Notes under the pieces: model-generated
What the model saw: only the letters and a program-made list of their open reading frames with translations
Database searches by the model: none
What the model was told of the DNA's origin: nothing
In this document: piece by piece, positions 1 through 12,997 of the stretch
Layout: each line of letters opens with the position of its first letter
How positions within the stretch are numbered: the stretch's first letter is position 1
Assembly (NCBI GenBank): GCA_964035545.1
Contig: OZ037770.1
Location: forward strand, 15,102,642 to 15,166,641
Reading direction: 5' to 3'
Source of the DNA: Bugula neritina
Taxonomy: Eukaryota; Bryozoa; Gymnolaemata; Cheilostomatida; Bugulidae
DNA length: 64,000 bases
Program-made: the position numbers and the translations under genes

Positions 1-177
1 TTTGGTTGAATTTACAAAAATGACTAGTTTTTATTTTTTGAACTTATACTTATAGCTCCAGTTTTCTATAATAAGAATAGTTTGAAGGTCACTACTACAC
101 AGCTCAAATACTAATAGTAGTAAATAAATTAAATTATATAAAATACTAATAGCTAGTTTAATGCTCTGTAGGTGACT

Positions 178-262
178 GTAAGTTAAAGTGACTTACAGTA
201 ACCATAGCCTGTGAGTTAAAGTGACTTACAGTAACCATAGCCTGTGAGTTAAAGTGACTTAC
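178..262. repeat. 33-bp tandem repeat, three copies
   Basis: Copies of AGTTAAAGTGACTTACAG plus a 15-base linker begin at 181, 214 and 247. The core is close to an inverted repeat (CTGTAAGT...ACTTACAG), so on either strand each unit carries a donor-like GTRAGT followed by an acceptor-like TTACAG. No gene is attached to it. Confidence 0.8.
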
Positions 263-1144
263 CCAATACCACCACCCATGCCCATCCTCTATCTATAGGT
301 AATATTTTAGCTCTTTCTTCTTCTAAACTCATTTCACGCATGGCTCACTAGTTACTACTTCACCGCGACTATCCAACTAGCAACTCATGCTGCCTGTACG
401 CTGTAAGCGCTTAGGTAGCCGATTGCTCAGCCACTCAAATAGCATAATGGATGTTACAAACACATTAGCAGTGCATTGTAATTTCTGATTAGCCCAGCTG
501 CTATATCATACATTTTCTAAGCTTGTATTGTGCTAGAGAAAGCTAGGGTTTCCATTGTACTTTTGACTGGTTCATCAATAGGCTGAAGGCTTGCATTTTG
601 CACTGATCAATGCTATAAATAGCTGCATATGCTAGAAGACTGCATGTAATGATGGTATATGCAGCCATTGAAACAATGTATATAAGACGGCCATTTGAGC
701 TCATCTAGCTTTCCCTCATTTTCAGCACAGCTAAACAAGGGGGCACAAGTCTGATATAAAGATACAATGTGACCTTCAAAATTTAGAAATCCTAATAATA
801 TTTCTAATCTATTACTACGATATTATATTGTGTTACACTGTAACAATATCTAGTATTACGTTTTATCATTTCTGATGTGCGGAGAAACCTGCATTTTACC
901 AGCTTAGCCCGAGGTTCTAAGACAGCCTAGAAACAAGAAGAGGGCAGTACCTAGTGTGAGATTTTCTCAAGTGTAGAACAATTGGGCTGCTGTGATTGGA
1001 GTTATGACCTCATGGCTTTTTGGTACAGATGGATAGCTTTGTGATGGCACTGAGCTGAATACAGTATGTGAATAGCGGAGAACATATGATTCTAGTGTGA
1101 ACCTGTTATAATCTTGTTGAAAGTTGGAGATGTTTACGGAGAAG

Positions 1145-1186
1145 ATGGCTGAGCTAAGCAAACCATTGCTAGACCACATCTATAAA
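1145..1186 (+). other. Candidate orphan first coding exon
   Basis: An ATG in good context (GAAGATGG) opens a 14-codon frame, MAELSKPLLDHIYK, that runs exactly into a consensus donor GTAAGT at 1187. This is what a short first coding exon looks like, but I could not find a convincing downstream partner. It can join in phase 0 to an acceptor at 3794 just before the leucine-rich-repeat coding exon, or belong to another transcript, or be chance. Confidence 0.25.
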
Positions 1187-3432
1187 GTAAGTCACTGTGA
1201 AGCATTTATAATAACTAAGGATTTTAGGTATTTAGCAGCTACAATTATGCTAGGAAGTATGTCATGAAGTGTTTGCATCAAAATTAGGGCACAAAAAGCT
1301 GGTAAAACCTGAAATTTGGTGTTTCCACTCTGAAGATTAGAATCGCAGCGTTTCATGGAAAGGAAATTTCATTAGCAATTAATAGACTGAGTTGAAACCT
1401 ATATTTTGAAGGGAACATCAGTGGTTAAAGTAATGTCTTAGTAAACATAAGGTCAGTGGTTTGACCTTTAGTGAAGGTCATTGTTAGGAAGAGCATTCAG
1501 TCAGAGTTGCTCTCTCTTGTCACAATAGAAAACCTGTTCTCTATCCTTAAGGCTCTGTTTTGATTTACAGCTACTTCTGCAAAACTACAATCAGCTTATG
1601 AGAAAATTTCTTTTTTAAAAGCAAAATATATAGTAGACCAAACATGATCTAGCAAAACAAGTGAAACATATTAACGACCTAACTGAACCTCAACTGAAAG
1701 TTGAAGCTGCTAAGTTAAAGTCTAGCCTCACGACTTAACAATATCAACATAAGGGGCAGACAATTTCTCACACTGAAAGTCAAAGCTTCAGTGTAGAATA
1801 ATGTTACATTTTGTTTCAACAAAAGATAATCTAAATCTAAACTAATACTACGCATGTTGACAACAGGTGTTTGTTTACTCTTGCAGATAGCGCGCTGTTT
1901 TACACACCGGATAAAGATAAGGCAGCTGAAAGCTATACAAAACACGTGATCTGCCGCGTTAAGTAATATATTATTAGAATGAAAGGTATACTAAAAGTAA
2001 TATTGATAGGCTGTAAATGAACCTTTGTTTGCATAGCTTTTATTATAGCCTTAATGCTCTAAGCTAGTTGCCTAGCAACAAGTAAACGAACCACTGCATA
2101 GCCAAGTCCCTATTTTCAACTGTGAGCAGTTTACCTGCAGTAATGACTGGGTGAAACCACTGAGCAGTAGCCTGGATGTAAATTTGGAAAGAAAATTCAG
2201 CAGGTAATGTTTCTTATTCATGCTTTACTTGACTCAATTATAGTTTAAGAGAATAACCTCAGAATAATTATGAAGTTATATGCTATGCTAGTAATGATGC
2301 AAAGCCAGATATGGAGTGACTTCATTTTTTTAAAACCTGATTTTCAAACAGCAAACAGTTAAAAATATTTACTACATTTAGGAATCTGAAGTTTTCTCAT
2401 CTGTATTGGGAAAGGCTAGATTTAGGGTTTCGTTGTTCCTATTGCCATTCTAGTTTATTTGCTGAGCTGGAACTTGTAGCATTTCTTGTTAAACTTGGTA
2501 TATATTGCTCCTTTATAGGTGTAGGTAAAATAGACGTATAATTATGTACATTGGTTAAGGTTAGAGTAGGCTTTTTTGCTTATAATATTCCTCTCTGCAA
2601 ACACAGGATTTACTTTAAGAGCAGGATCTAGCAAATATAACTACTGCTTTGTGAATGGTTCAACAATTTGATCCAAAATTTACTTCAATTGTTGAAAATT
2701 GGTAGATTTGAAGTAGCCTCCGCATTATGTGCATGATCATTGATATCTAAAGGTTAATACTAGGCAGTACATAGCCAAAGGGTATGCTGCATGCAGAGCT
2801 CATTGTAAATAGTCTCAGTGTTTTAATGGATTTGACAAAGAATGGCAGGTGCTCACAGGTGGCAGGTTTAAAGTGTCAGAGTAGTATAGAAATTGAGACC
2901 TAAAATTACAGTTTAATATAAAAGTTATAATTTTATTATAAAATTATTAAATCTTCAAACATAATATTCTAGAGAAAATTTGACAGTTTTTGCTGTTATT
3001 TTTACTGATAATTAAGGATCTAAGGTTAACATAGAGATCAATGCAGTCCTCCAACAGCTGCCCAGTGTCACTGGTTGCTAATAGCAACAGGCTGCCACTT
3101 TCCTATGATGATATTGTGACACTGTATACAACTAACATATAGATTAATGGATTATATAAATCAAAAGCATCAATTGATAATCTCTTTTCATATATCTTTC
3201 TTCCATTTAATAATAGACTTTGGCATCAATAATCTTGTCAATTGTTTTATTGTCCTCATCCTGCATGATTGAGTGAATACAATGGGGTTGTGCAGCATCA
3301 ATGTCAGTCGGTTGCTAAGGGGCAGTTAGTCCGTTGCTAAGGGGCAGTCAATCGAGATACTAGTCAGTTGATTATAGTGTCAGCTGTGAGAAAGTGCTGC
3401 TCCGTTTGACTAGGCTTAGTAAGCGAGTAATT

Positions 3433-3544
3433 ATGACTATTTCGGCATCTATAAGCAGAAGGTCTGGTGAGTCATCAGCTGTTGGCAGCAAGTCGGCAGC
3501 ATCAAGGTCAAATGGCGGGAAGTCAGCAGTGGGCAGATCAGCAG
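3433..3544 (+). other. Candidate upstream coding exon of the LRR gene
   Basis: The frame from the ATG at 3433 encodes 37 residues rich in Ser, Gly, Arg, Lys and Ala, ending at GCAG|GTGAAC. Joined to an acceptor TTGTAG ending at 3813 it reads in phase through GRSSS into the Met at 3828. Its composition matches the basic tail that starts the next exon (MPPKSARGKKE). An ATG at 3394 lies in the same frame. The alternative is that translation starts at 3828 and this stretch is untranslated leader. Confidence 0.35.
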
Positions 3545-3827
3545 GTGAACTGAGGGGCAGGTTTCAGACTATCTTTGGCTGACTACTAGTATTGTAACCA
3601 AATTGGTTTTGTGTTGTATTGAAATCAAGATGCATTTTGCTAACACTTTTTAACTTAGGGTTTAGGAAGGTTCAGAACTAAACATTCCAAAGTAGTCTGG
3701 CAATACAGGAAACAACCTCAGAGCCAATCATAGAGCAGATAACAGAACTGATGGTACAGGAGCAAGTAGCTGGTCATATTGGTTTTGCTGACAGAAGTAT
3801 GAACTATTTGTAGGAAGATCGTCCAGC

Positions 3828-6800
3828 ATGCCCCCAAAGTCAGCGAGAGGAAAGAAGGAGGACCCTCCTCCTCCTATGGGCCCCGGCAGCCGTCTGGTGT
3901 CGCTGCCTAAGTTCATGAAGAAGTTTGTGTTTATTAATGGAGTTCGATTGGATCCAGAACTGAAAAAGATTGAAGCTAAAAAGTTGGTCTTCAACTTCAC
4001 TACGGCATCCTTCAAGGTAGAGTAGCTTTTCTCCTTAAGTCTGCATAAAACTTGAAGATGTGTTTTTCAGCAGCATGTGTGTTTACTTTTGGATGATAAG
4101 ATTGCAGTTTTAGTGAAGTTGAACGAGAATCTTTGATTGGAATATTAGAACAACACAAAGATGTAAAACCATTACTTTTATTTCAATATAAAGTTTAGTA
4201 AGTTTGCTATGAGTGACTGAAATTGAAAGTTCAAAGTTCAAGCTACTACAAAAACTCGCTCAAGTTTATAGTCACTATCCCTGTGAGAACCCCTGATGGA
4301 AAGGGTTTTTGTTAAATTGAACTAAGAACTTTTTCGAATGAGGCACAGGAGCAATTCTGACTAGATGCTCTTCAACACATCACTAATGGCCTTTGCCCAA
4401 GCTCAAACCCATGACCTCTTGTTTACTAGGTAAACGCTCTAACCCCTAAACCACAGCTGCTCCTTAGCCTCACCTACAATATGGGTAATATATTGTTAGA
4501 CTAGTTTTAGAGTTAGGCTATCAATCATCAATGTGATATATTATAGTGCTAGATATTGTGATATACAATCCACCAGGTCATACCGGAGCATGTGGTGAAG
4601 AACGAGGAGCTGAGAGATAAGATTGTGCAGCTCATCTGTGACAATAACTTTATCAAGAAAATCCCTCCAGAAATTTCTGGCTGCGAGCAAATGGTGAATA
4701 TCAATGTCAAGGGGAATTTGCTGAAGAAAGTGCCCCCTGGTGTGTGTAAACTGAAGATGCTTGAAGTTCTGGATATTTCTGACAATCAACTTAAGGTAAG
4801 CTGTTTACCCCACCCCACCCCAACCCCTATTCCTTGATAATCTTGGTCTAGATAGCTGAAAAAGAGCTCAAAAACTTGTGTAAAACAAAGAGTTTGATTG
4901 TATAGGTTATGTTCCTTTTAAGCTGCTTAACTGATTATTAAAAGTGTGGCAGAAAGCACTAAAATACCGCAGTGTTAAACCAAGGCAGTCTGTGTGTATA
5001 AGAATGAGACATGCAAGTATAGCAAAGAGCTTTTGTGAAATTAAATTAGTTCTTCTCTATATATGTGTAACGGTTCATCAACACTTCAAAGTCCATGATG
5101 TTTCAATGCTTTTGAAACACGGAGTAGAGGTGAAATGATAGTGCAGCTTGCAGCTATATTGTGTATGTTCATAGTTTAACACAAAACAAATTAATTAGTG
5201 ATAAAAAAATATAATGAGCTGCCTGGATTTCAATGGCAATGGAGGGTCATGACTAGATTGATTGGCACATTGTCGTTTTTTAATAATTGAGTTTTAGAAG
5301 ACTAGAATTACAAATTATCACCTGAATGTAAGTTTTAGTGAGCCTGACTGGATGAAAACTTTTCTGCATAAGAAAATATAATAATCTGATTGAAAATGAG
5401 AAAAGTTTCATTCTATATTATGTTAGCAAAACTACTTAGTTGCAACATAAATTTGAGTTGAAAGCCCTTGATGACAGCTAATGGTTTGACATTGAGATCA
5501 AGTGCTTGCTAGTGACATGTGAATAACCTACAGCATGATTTCAATCAACTCAACAAAAGAGTATTATTTGTTTTATTCTAGAATAAGCAGCGTGTTTGCC
5601 CTTTCATCTCTTCAACTCTTGATCAATATTTCTATTGCTACTCAATTGATCCAATATGATTTGTGATTGAAGTTAATTACTAATAACTTGTAAAATATTG
5701 GCTGCTTAAAATACTGCTTACTATTAGCTTTAGGAAGGTTCTATATAGCTTACAAATGTATGCAATATGCACACATCTGATAGCTGCCTATATTTATTAT
5801 ACAAGAAATTAGGCATAGCCTACTTTAAGTTATGAAAACAATTTTAAAGCATGCAGCGTTTGATTTGAATATACTTTACTATTTACTTATCAATTCCAAA
5901 TATTTTTAATCATAAAAATATTTATAGCAAAGATCACTAAAATATAATATTATTTTAGTGATTTAAAAATAATTAAACAAACAAAACATGATTTTATAGC
6001 TAGAAAGTTTCTATTTATCATGACTGACTTTGAATATTGCCAACACATACTCAATTTTACAATCAATACTACCTCTTAATTTGAATTTTAGGCTCTACCT
6101 AAAACAGTACACAAAGCAGCTGCTTTACACACATTTGTGGCTTCTGGAAACAAAGTTAGGAAACTCCCACCAAAGATTGGAGATTCAAAAACCCTGCGAT
6201 ACGTCCGTGTTCAAAACAACTTGTTGAAGACGCTGCCTAAAACCATCTACAAGATTCCAGTTGAGGTTGATGCCAGCAACAATCTCATCAAAGAACTTCC
6301 CAAAATAGCTCTTACAAAAAAGGTAGGAATATCAAGTTCACAATTCAAGCTTGCCCTGGTTAATTTTGCCAATAAATTTTAAATGCATTGCTGCTTATTT
6401 AGGTAATTTATAAACAAAGTTATATAATTCTTGAGTGGATTTGAGGAACTCATAATTTAATAATAAAATTACAGAACTTAGGCTATCTCAATTTCTTTGC
6501 TACTGCTCCCAAATGCATTATTAGCCGTTTGTTAATCGAAGAAAGGCCAAGTAAAGAAAAATTTATTCTCTTGTAACAATGGTAAACAATTCTGTTTTCA
6601 GGTAAAAGACGTTCACCTGAACAAACTTTTCCTTTCCAAGAATCAGTTACAAACGCTGCCAGAAGGCTTTGAGTTTCTGCAGTGTATGACTCATTTAGAC
6701 ATCTCCCACAACCAGTTCCAAGAGCTGCCGGCTTCGGTCGGCCATCTTAGATTTCTGGAATTCTTAGACATTTCTCATAACGACATTGGCATCATGCACG

Positions 6801-9800
6801 AAGACTTTTGCAAACTGAGTGAGCTTATAAATCAATTACATAGCTATTCTATGATATACATTAGGAAAAACCTTTCAATTAAATCGCTAATTATGTGTGG
6901 CATATATTTTATGTCAAATTTCAAATTGATGCGTGATATAATTTACTAAGTATTTAACATGCAGAAAAAGTCGCATTTTCAATTGTTAAGTCTTTAAAAA
7001 TGAAATAAATGTGGTTTAAAATATGTATGAAGTTGTCTCCCTTCACTTTGATTATATACATTAGGAATTTAAGCTTTAATTTTACTTTGACAGGTAAATG
7101 TCTAGTTGAATTTCACGCACAACAAAACAATATGGAGGAACTTCCTGAGAAGTTTGCAACGCTTCGATGTCTCCGAGTGCTGAATCTGTCTGAGAATAGA
7201 CTGTGCTCTTTACCCGCCAACTTCAGTGACATGTCTGCACTTGAAGATCTGAGACTAGCTAGCAATCAGCTTACTTCAGTTCAAGGTAATCACCAGTTCA
7301 AGGTCATCGTGTAATTTGCAGTTTGAATCTTAACAGAAAAATTGGAATTTACAACTCTCCTAACTACACTATTACTGAAGATTCAAGTAGTAGGCTTGAA
7401 ATCAACTAATTAGATTAGGTCTTTCAAATTGTCAAAACAAGGTGAACTGAAGGAGTTTTACCTAATATTAGTTTAAAGAATAAACATGCTGTTTGATTGG
7501 CCAATGAGTGAATAACTGTGACGATGATCTGTACGTCTGCTTGTTTCAGGCATAGAGTCACTGAAGAGGTGTGAGTATCTAGACATATCATCCAATCATC
7601 TTACTTTGCTACCAGAAGATATCCACAGAATGCTTTCTCTCAAGACATTCAAGGCTTCTCGCAATGAGATAGAATTTATTCCTCCACTACTAGGTAAGTT
7701 ATTGACGGATTAGCCAATGAAAACTCTGCTTGTTGTTTACAGCACGTCTGCACCAATGAAAGCTGCTAGATGTTTACAGCACTTGATCATCTAAATATCA
7801 GTATATTTTGATGTTGCACCATCTCGGTATGCTAATCTAAAGAGGAGACAACTTTTTATTCTGCTTTGTATCTGCAGGTGAGTTAGCAACTCTGAAGCAC
7901 GTAGATTTATCTCACAACCAACTAGTCAGTATTCCAGACAACATCGGCATTGGTCAGCTCCTCTCCCATCTTATCCTCGGTCATAATAAAATAACTGAAC
8001 TTCCTGTCGATCTTCGGAAATTCAGGACAGTTGAGGAGTTTGATATCTCTCATAACCAAATAGCGGCCATTGCTAAGAACTTTGCTACAGTTCTATCACA
8101 GCTACGGGTGAGTTGATACGTCAGCGTTGATAAAACAGTTCTGCAAAGTTTCGTATGGCTTTCCTAAGGCTATTTTTAGTAACAAACTGTCATCCGGAAT
8201 TCTAATCAAAACTGATGGTGGTGAAAGTAGAACTTGAAAACATGGTTTTGCAAAACTTTTATAAATACTTAAGGCCAGTTTTGTATCTAGATTCAAAAAC
8301 TGTCATCAGAACTCGTTGTCACTATGATTAACACCAACTGTGAACTGATAATAATGATGAAAGTGGGAATTATTTTACATGCAACACACCATTTGATTGA
8401 GTAAGGTTAGTTTGTATTTCTACCCGTTGACAGGTTTTCATCCCGTTGCTTGCTACTATTTTAGAGATTCAGACTAGGTACAAATCCAATCAGTGATCTG
8501 CAAGTGCCAAAGGAGTTGCGGGAGCTTGACGTGTCCGGAAATCAGTTCTATAAACTCCACAAAGTTATCACAGAGGATCTGTACAGACTGGAGATTCTGA
8601 ACATGTCCGGCATGCAATTGACTGAGGTATGCTGCGATACTCTCATACAATCTCGCGTATTCTTGTCTTTTAAGATATTCTTTTACAGTATTCTTTAAAT
8701 TATTATTCTGCAATTTTGTATCTTTAGAAGGCTCGAGATTGACTGATTATATTTGCATCATACTGTGTAGGAAAATATAAAATTTTACATAATGTATTTA
8801 TAGCTCAATTTGCTTTCAAATATTATATAATTCAGTTTTTAATTACCTATTTCCTCTTTATTAAAAGAGGCTCTCTAACTTGTAAACTTATAAAAAAAAC
8901 ATAAAAAACTTGCTAGACAATAGAATGTCTACCAAAAAGAGACAGCTCCCTGTTTATTGGACAGCCAACAGTACCTATACAACCCGGAAATTGTATAAAA
9001 ATATGTCCCAATTTTAAATATTTTCTCCAGTAAGTTATTCACCAATGAATATGTACAGACAACGTTTAAATGTTTAAATTTTCTAGCAAATTGGCAATTA
9101 TTCAAAATTGCAACATTCTAGCATATGGAACTGGTTTCTCATAAGTGATAATCTTACATCTAGCTGTACCCAAACTTACCAAGACTCTTTCATTGTAGCT
9201 ACCAACTACGATGCTGAAACTAAAGCTCGTCCATGACTTGGACCTATCACAGAACTCGCTGACCTCACTTCCTCCCGGACTAACCAAACTACGAGCTATA
9301 AGAAGACTCAACTTATCGGAGAACCAGCTGAGTGAGCTGCCAGAAGATATTGGTGATTTACAGAACCTCCAGCATCTCAATGCGTCTCACAACAGTCTTC
9401 TCAAGCTACCAGAGGTAAGAGACTTTCCCATATGTTTTGGCTTCTAATTTTAAGTTTTCTTAAAACTAAGGTAGAAATTTTATCTGTTGCAACTCTTAAA
9501 AAGTTTTAAGCATCAGTAATATAACATTAACTGGCTATTCCATTACTCTCTTGGTTTACTTAAGAATGTTTCATATGGTCGGTTTTACAGTTGCTTTGAT
9601 TTTGAAAGTGAAGTTCATGTCTCATTACTTAAGTAACAGCTTCAGGGTGTCAGTTTTGACAAAAACAAATGGCTGCTACAATGATGTACAGTATAAACGA
9701 CCTTTGTCTATAACATCTTTAGCAAAGATTGTAAAACATCAGTTTTGTCTTATTCTTACGTATAACTTGTGAGTAAAGTTGCCACTGCAGCACAGATTTT

Positions 9801-11310
9801 TAAAGCAGTGCCAAACTTAATTAAAGATTTATTTCAAGCATTGTTCAATTGTTGCAGAGTTTGTTTACATGTAAAGACTTGGAGGAACTTCTAGTGTCCA
9901 ATAACCAGTTGCAAGGTTTGCCAGATAACTTTGGTAGATGCAACAAGATTGTAACCCTAGATATAACGAGTAATAACATTACGTCCCTTCCTAATGATCA
10001 AATTGATACATTGGCCTCTGTACGGAATCTGCTCATAGCTGATAACGTCATGATGAAGTTGCCGGAAGACATCATAGTCCTCTATAGGTAAGAAACTGAA
10101 AACAACTTTAATCGACTGGTTTAATTTAAGTAAGCATGAATTGAGCGCGATGCGAGTTTAAGTTATAGCTCAGCTAGGCTGGATTTCACAAATCATGTTT
10201 CTTATTCTATTTTTTAATCTCAAAGTTTTCTTCAGTGCTCAAACTGTTAAAATGCTAAACATAAGTGACTTGTTCTCATATTATGTAGCAAGTATTCGAA
10301 TTTCAAGAAAGTTCTGTGTTGTTATCACACAGAATGATAGTATTTAATCTTGTCATAAGTTGCACTGTCTACTCTTTCTTTACTTGAATAGAATTGAGAA
10401 TCTAGATGCTAAAGGTAACGACCTGGTAGAGCTGCCGAAAGACATCTGGAAAATGTCTGGACTACACAAGATAGACATCAGTGACAACCTGATGACTGGT
10501 GAGTAGGCCAATGATGTCTATCCACAATACGAAGAGCGTTGATTACACTAATTGCAGTTTACATTCATTAGTATATCAACATATAATCCTCTTTCTGAAA
10601 ATGATCAATTCGTAATTGACAAGGTAAACAAATATATGCACTGAGTTAATCGTATGGTATAGGCAAAGTTTTTGTACAAAATTAGGCTGAAAACAATTCG
10701 AATTTTTGGCAAATTTTGTCAAACAAGCATCAACATTATTTGCAAGAATAGAGTTAATAGATTGATTTAACAACCTGAATTAAGTTCTTTCACTAATATA
10801 CATGAATTATGTGACTTACTGATGATGATGTGACTTACTGATGATCATGTGACCTACTGATGATCATGTGACCTACTAATGAACATGTGACCTATGGTTG
10901 CAGGTTTACCAGAAACGATATTCAAACTACCAGCAATAGAAGAAGTTGACGCCTCCGATAACAAGATTTATTCCTGGCCTAAAAAACTGGACAAACTACA
11001 GAAGAAAGCTTCAGTCAACACAACAGGTGAGAAAGAAACTGTTTGAACCTCTCCCCTGTTTGTTCCTTTCTTTTCAAAGCTTCTTATAGGTTTTAAAATT
11101 CATCAAGTTTGTTTTGAACAAGACAAAACCTTTTTTTCTATCTTCACAGGCCAGCAGAGTGTGAAGAGAGATCCACGGGCTCCACCGGATCCAGAACCTA
11201 CTCCAGAGCCAAAGAAAGGCAAGAAATCTGCCGGCTCCTCCCGCAAGCAGTCTCCGAAGTCGAGTCCGGCGACACCACGAAGTGGGGCGAAAGCCCCGGC
11301 AAAGAAATGA
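3828..11310 (+). CDS. Large leucine-rich-repeat protein, 13 coding exons, 806 aa
   Basis: Exons: 3828-4016, 4577-4795, 6092-6322, 6602-6818, 7094-7285, 7550-7693, 7878-8107, 8465-8626, 9199-9414, 9858-10087, 10392-10498, 10904-11026, 11150-11310 (stop TGA). Every junction is GT-AG and phases agree. The protein has a basic, proline-rich start (MPPKSARGKKEDPPPP), a conserved-looking segment (FVFINGVRLDPELKK), then about twenty tandem repeats of LxxLDISxNxLxxLP type (LDISHNQFQELPASVG is one), and a basic Ser/Pro/Lys tail (KKGKKSAG, PAKK end) with no membrane segment or signal peptide. The repeat class resembles intracellular SHOC2/LRRC scaffolds, so a soluble cytoplasmic or cytoskeletal scaffold is likely, but I cannot assign an orthologue. 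An AATAAA lies 54 bases past the stop. Start choice is uncertain because of the possible upstream exon at 3433. Confidence 0.85.
4330..4466 (-). repeat. tRNA-derived SINE-like element in LRR intron
   Basis: Read on the minus strand from about 4466, the sequence begins GGAGCAGCTGTGGTTTAGGG, contains an A-box-like TGGTTTAGGGGTTAGAGC, a small hairpin (GTTTACCTAGTAAAC), and a B-box-like GGTCATGGGTTTGAGC at 4401-4416, followed by an unrelated body. That is the layout of a tRNA-headed SINE with an internal RNA polymerase III promoter. Family unknown; the 3' boundary is a guess. Confidence 0.55.
6456..6515. repeat. Dispersed repeat, copy A
   Basis: About 60 bases (TTTAATAATAAAATTACAG ... GCTACTGCTCCCAAATG) that recur at 32739-32797 and, more diverged, at 37365-37412. 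It lies in an intron of the LRR gene. No terminal repeats or coding sequence are visible. Confidence 0.6.
10806..10895. repeat. 20-bp intronic minisatellite next to an acceptor
   Basis: Roughly four to five units of ATGTGACCTACTGATGATC-type sequence end a few bases before the acceptor TTGCAG at 10903 of the LRR gene. Unlike other arrays in the window, the exon itself is not part of the unit. Confidence 0.75.
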
Positions 11311-11363
11311 TTGGTCCAACAATCAGTTTGACAATTGTCAATGTGATGTATCAGAAATGTATC

Positions 11364-11369
11364 AATAAA
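11364..11369 (+). terminator. Polyadenylation signal of LRR gene
   Basis: AATAAA 54 bases downstream of the TGA stop, in the right orientation and at a typical distance for a short 3' UTR. Confidence 0.65.
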
Positions 11370-12997
11370 TATTGGGGCAATTCTAGTACTTCAATTGAGT
11401 TAGGATAATTTCTACAATTCATTAGTTTTGAAAAATTTTTAACTATTGGGTATTGTAGTTTTCTGGCTATTAGGTTTTGATATTTATTGGCATGTGCTAT
11501 GGCATACTTTGCAACTGGCATTGTTTGACAAGTGGTTTTTAATTGTTGTACATAATATGGGACTTCTTAAAATGCTTATTATGCATGGCATATATTTTAT
11601 GTCTAACTTCGAAACTTCTTTGTTACTTTATGCATACGGAAATATGCAAAGGTTATAAATCCTATAAACATATTTTGATTATTTCATTTCTTTTAAATAT
11701 TTGTGCCTAAAAATTAGAACTTTTTTTATTTTTCTATATGCATGCAAAAGTATTCATGGTAAAACAACCTATAAACTTTATATCTCTTTTCTCTTGTTAA
11801 CTCGGGTGTTAAATATATTCTCAATTAAATAAAGTTACAAACTCTAACAAAATTCTAAGAGAAACAATTTATGTAGATGAGCAATGAAATTACAAGCTAG
11901 GTATTGATTTTGTTTTAACTTTGCTTTTACAAACAAGTGAGCCCTTAATAAATAGTACTCACTCAAACTACCTTATTTCTGTTTATTGTGAGTTAGTAAA
12001 ACACAAGCAAGTCTTACTAAAATGCAGCTACTGTAATACTCTAATTAATTATTGGAAAATTATGTATGCGAGGATAAATGTGTAGCCCTATATTTATTGT
12101 AGAGAAGTATAATATTATATATGCAAATAAGAAACAATCTCTAAACGATTACACACAGCATATAGCATTGATTACATAATATATCACAGTGATAAAGATA
12201 AGTTCCAACAAATCAGAATAGATTATAAGAAATCAAATGATTATAAATTTGATAGATTTAAAAAATAAATTTCAATATCTATATTATTAGTAAAGAAATT
12301 AAAAAGTGCTAAAAATAGTTAGGATTACCAAGTACCACCTAGTATTACCAAGTACCACCCAGTATTATGAAGTAGCACATTACAGCTGCATATTTCAACG
12401 AGCTATAAGGTCAAATGTAAACTAGATCACACCCAATTAAGTGCAATTATTAAACATGTTAAAAAACCATAATGCAAGTAAAATATTTTCAAAAATGAAG
12501 AATATTTATGATGAAGCTCAGTCAGTATAAATACCTGCAGGCAAGCAGTCTGTGGAATATACAAGTTGTGAACCACCTACAATAAAGTTAAGGACAGCTA
12601 CTGTATGCTACCACCCCATGAGTGCTGAGTAGTAAAAGTGCAGGGGAGCTTAACTCCTGTACATGTTTTTTTTGTGTATTTTTTTTCAACGCTTAAAACG
12701 TGTTAACCTTAGGCTTTAAAATGTTCTGTAAGTTGCAAAAATTCAACTTTCAACAAGTTAACGCGGATATTTAAAATGGTTCAACATTGCAGAATAATTG
12801 ACAAGTTAATCATCAACCAATTAATCACCTGCCATCAAGCTCATCTTTGTGATGCACAGAACTTGGAATAGGAATTAAATAAACCTAAATCGTGGTGAGT
12901 AGCAGAAAAGAAAGGACTCTTTGAACATGTTTATAGAAATATAAAATACAATGATATCTACACAGTAAGAGAGATACAGCTGATCAGTGAACCTACC
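11370..12997. other. Convergent intergenic spacer
   Basis: AT-rich sequence between the 3' ends of the LRR and DUF4139 genes. At 11580-11610 it carries GGCATATATTTTATGTC, also found in the LRR gene at about 6899, so a diverged dispersed repeat is present. Three imperfect 19-20-bp units (AGTATTACCAAGTACCAC) lie at about 12325-12378. Nothing coding is seen. Confidence 0.6.

Larger units (their letters stand above)
1..3432. other. Intergenic 5' region, no recognised gene
   Basis: AT-rich sequence with no ORF I recognise on either strand. It holds a three-copy 33-bp tandem repeat near the left edge, one possible orphan first exon near 1.15 kb, and a small 22-bp-spaced duplication (GTTGCTAAGGGGCAGT at 3311 and 3333). 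The remainder looks like ordinary non-coding DNA. It could contain 5' exons or promoter sequence of the leucine-rich-repeat gene that follows. Confidence 0.6.

Noticed and set aside
967-1179. 70-codon minus-strand frame
   Set aside because: No recognisable domain and overlaps a better-supported candidate exon on the other strand. Not enough to call.
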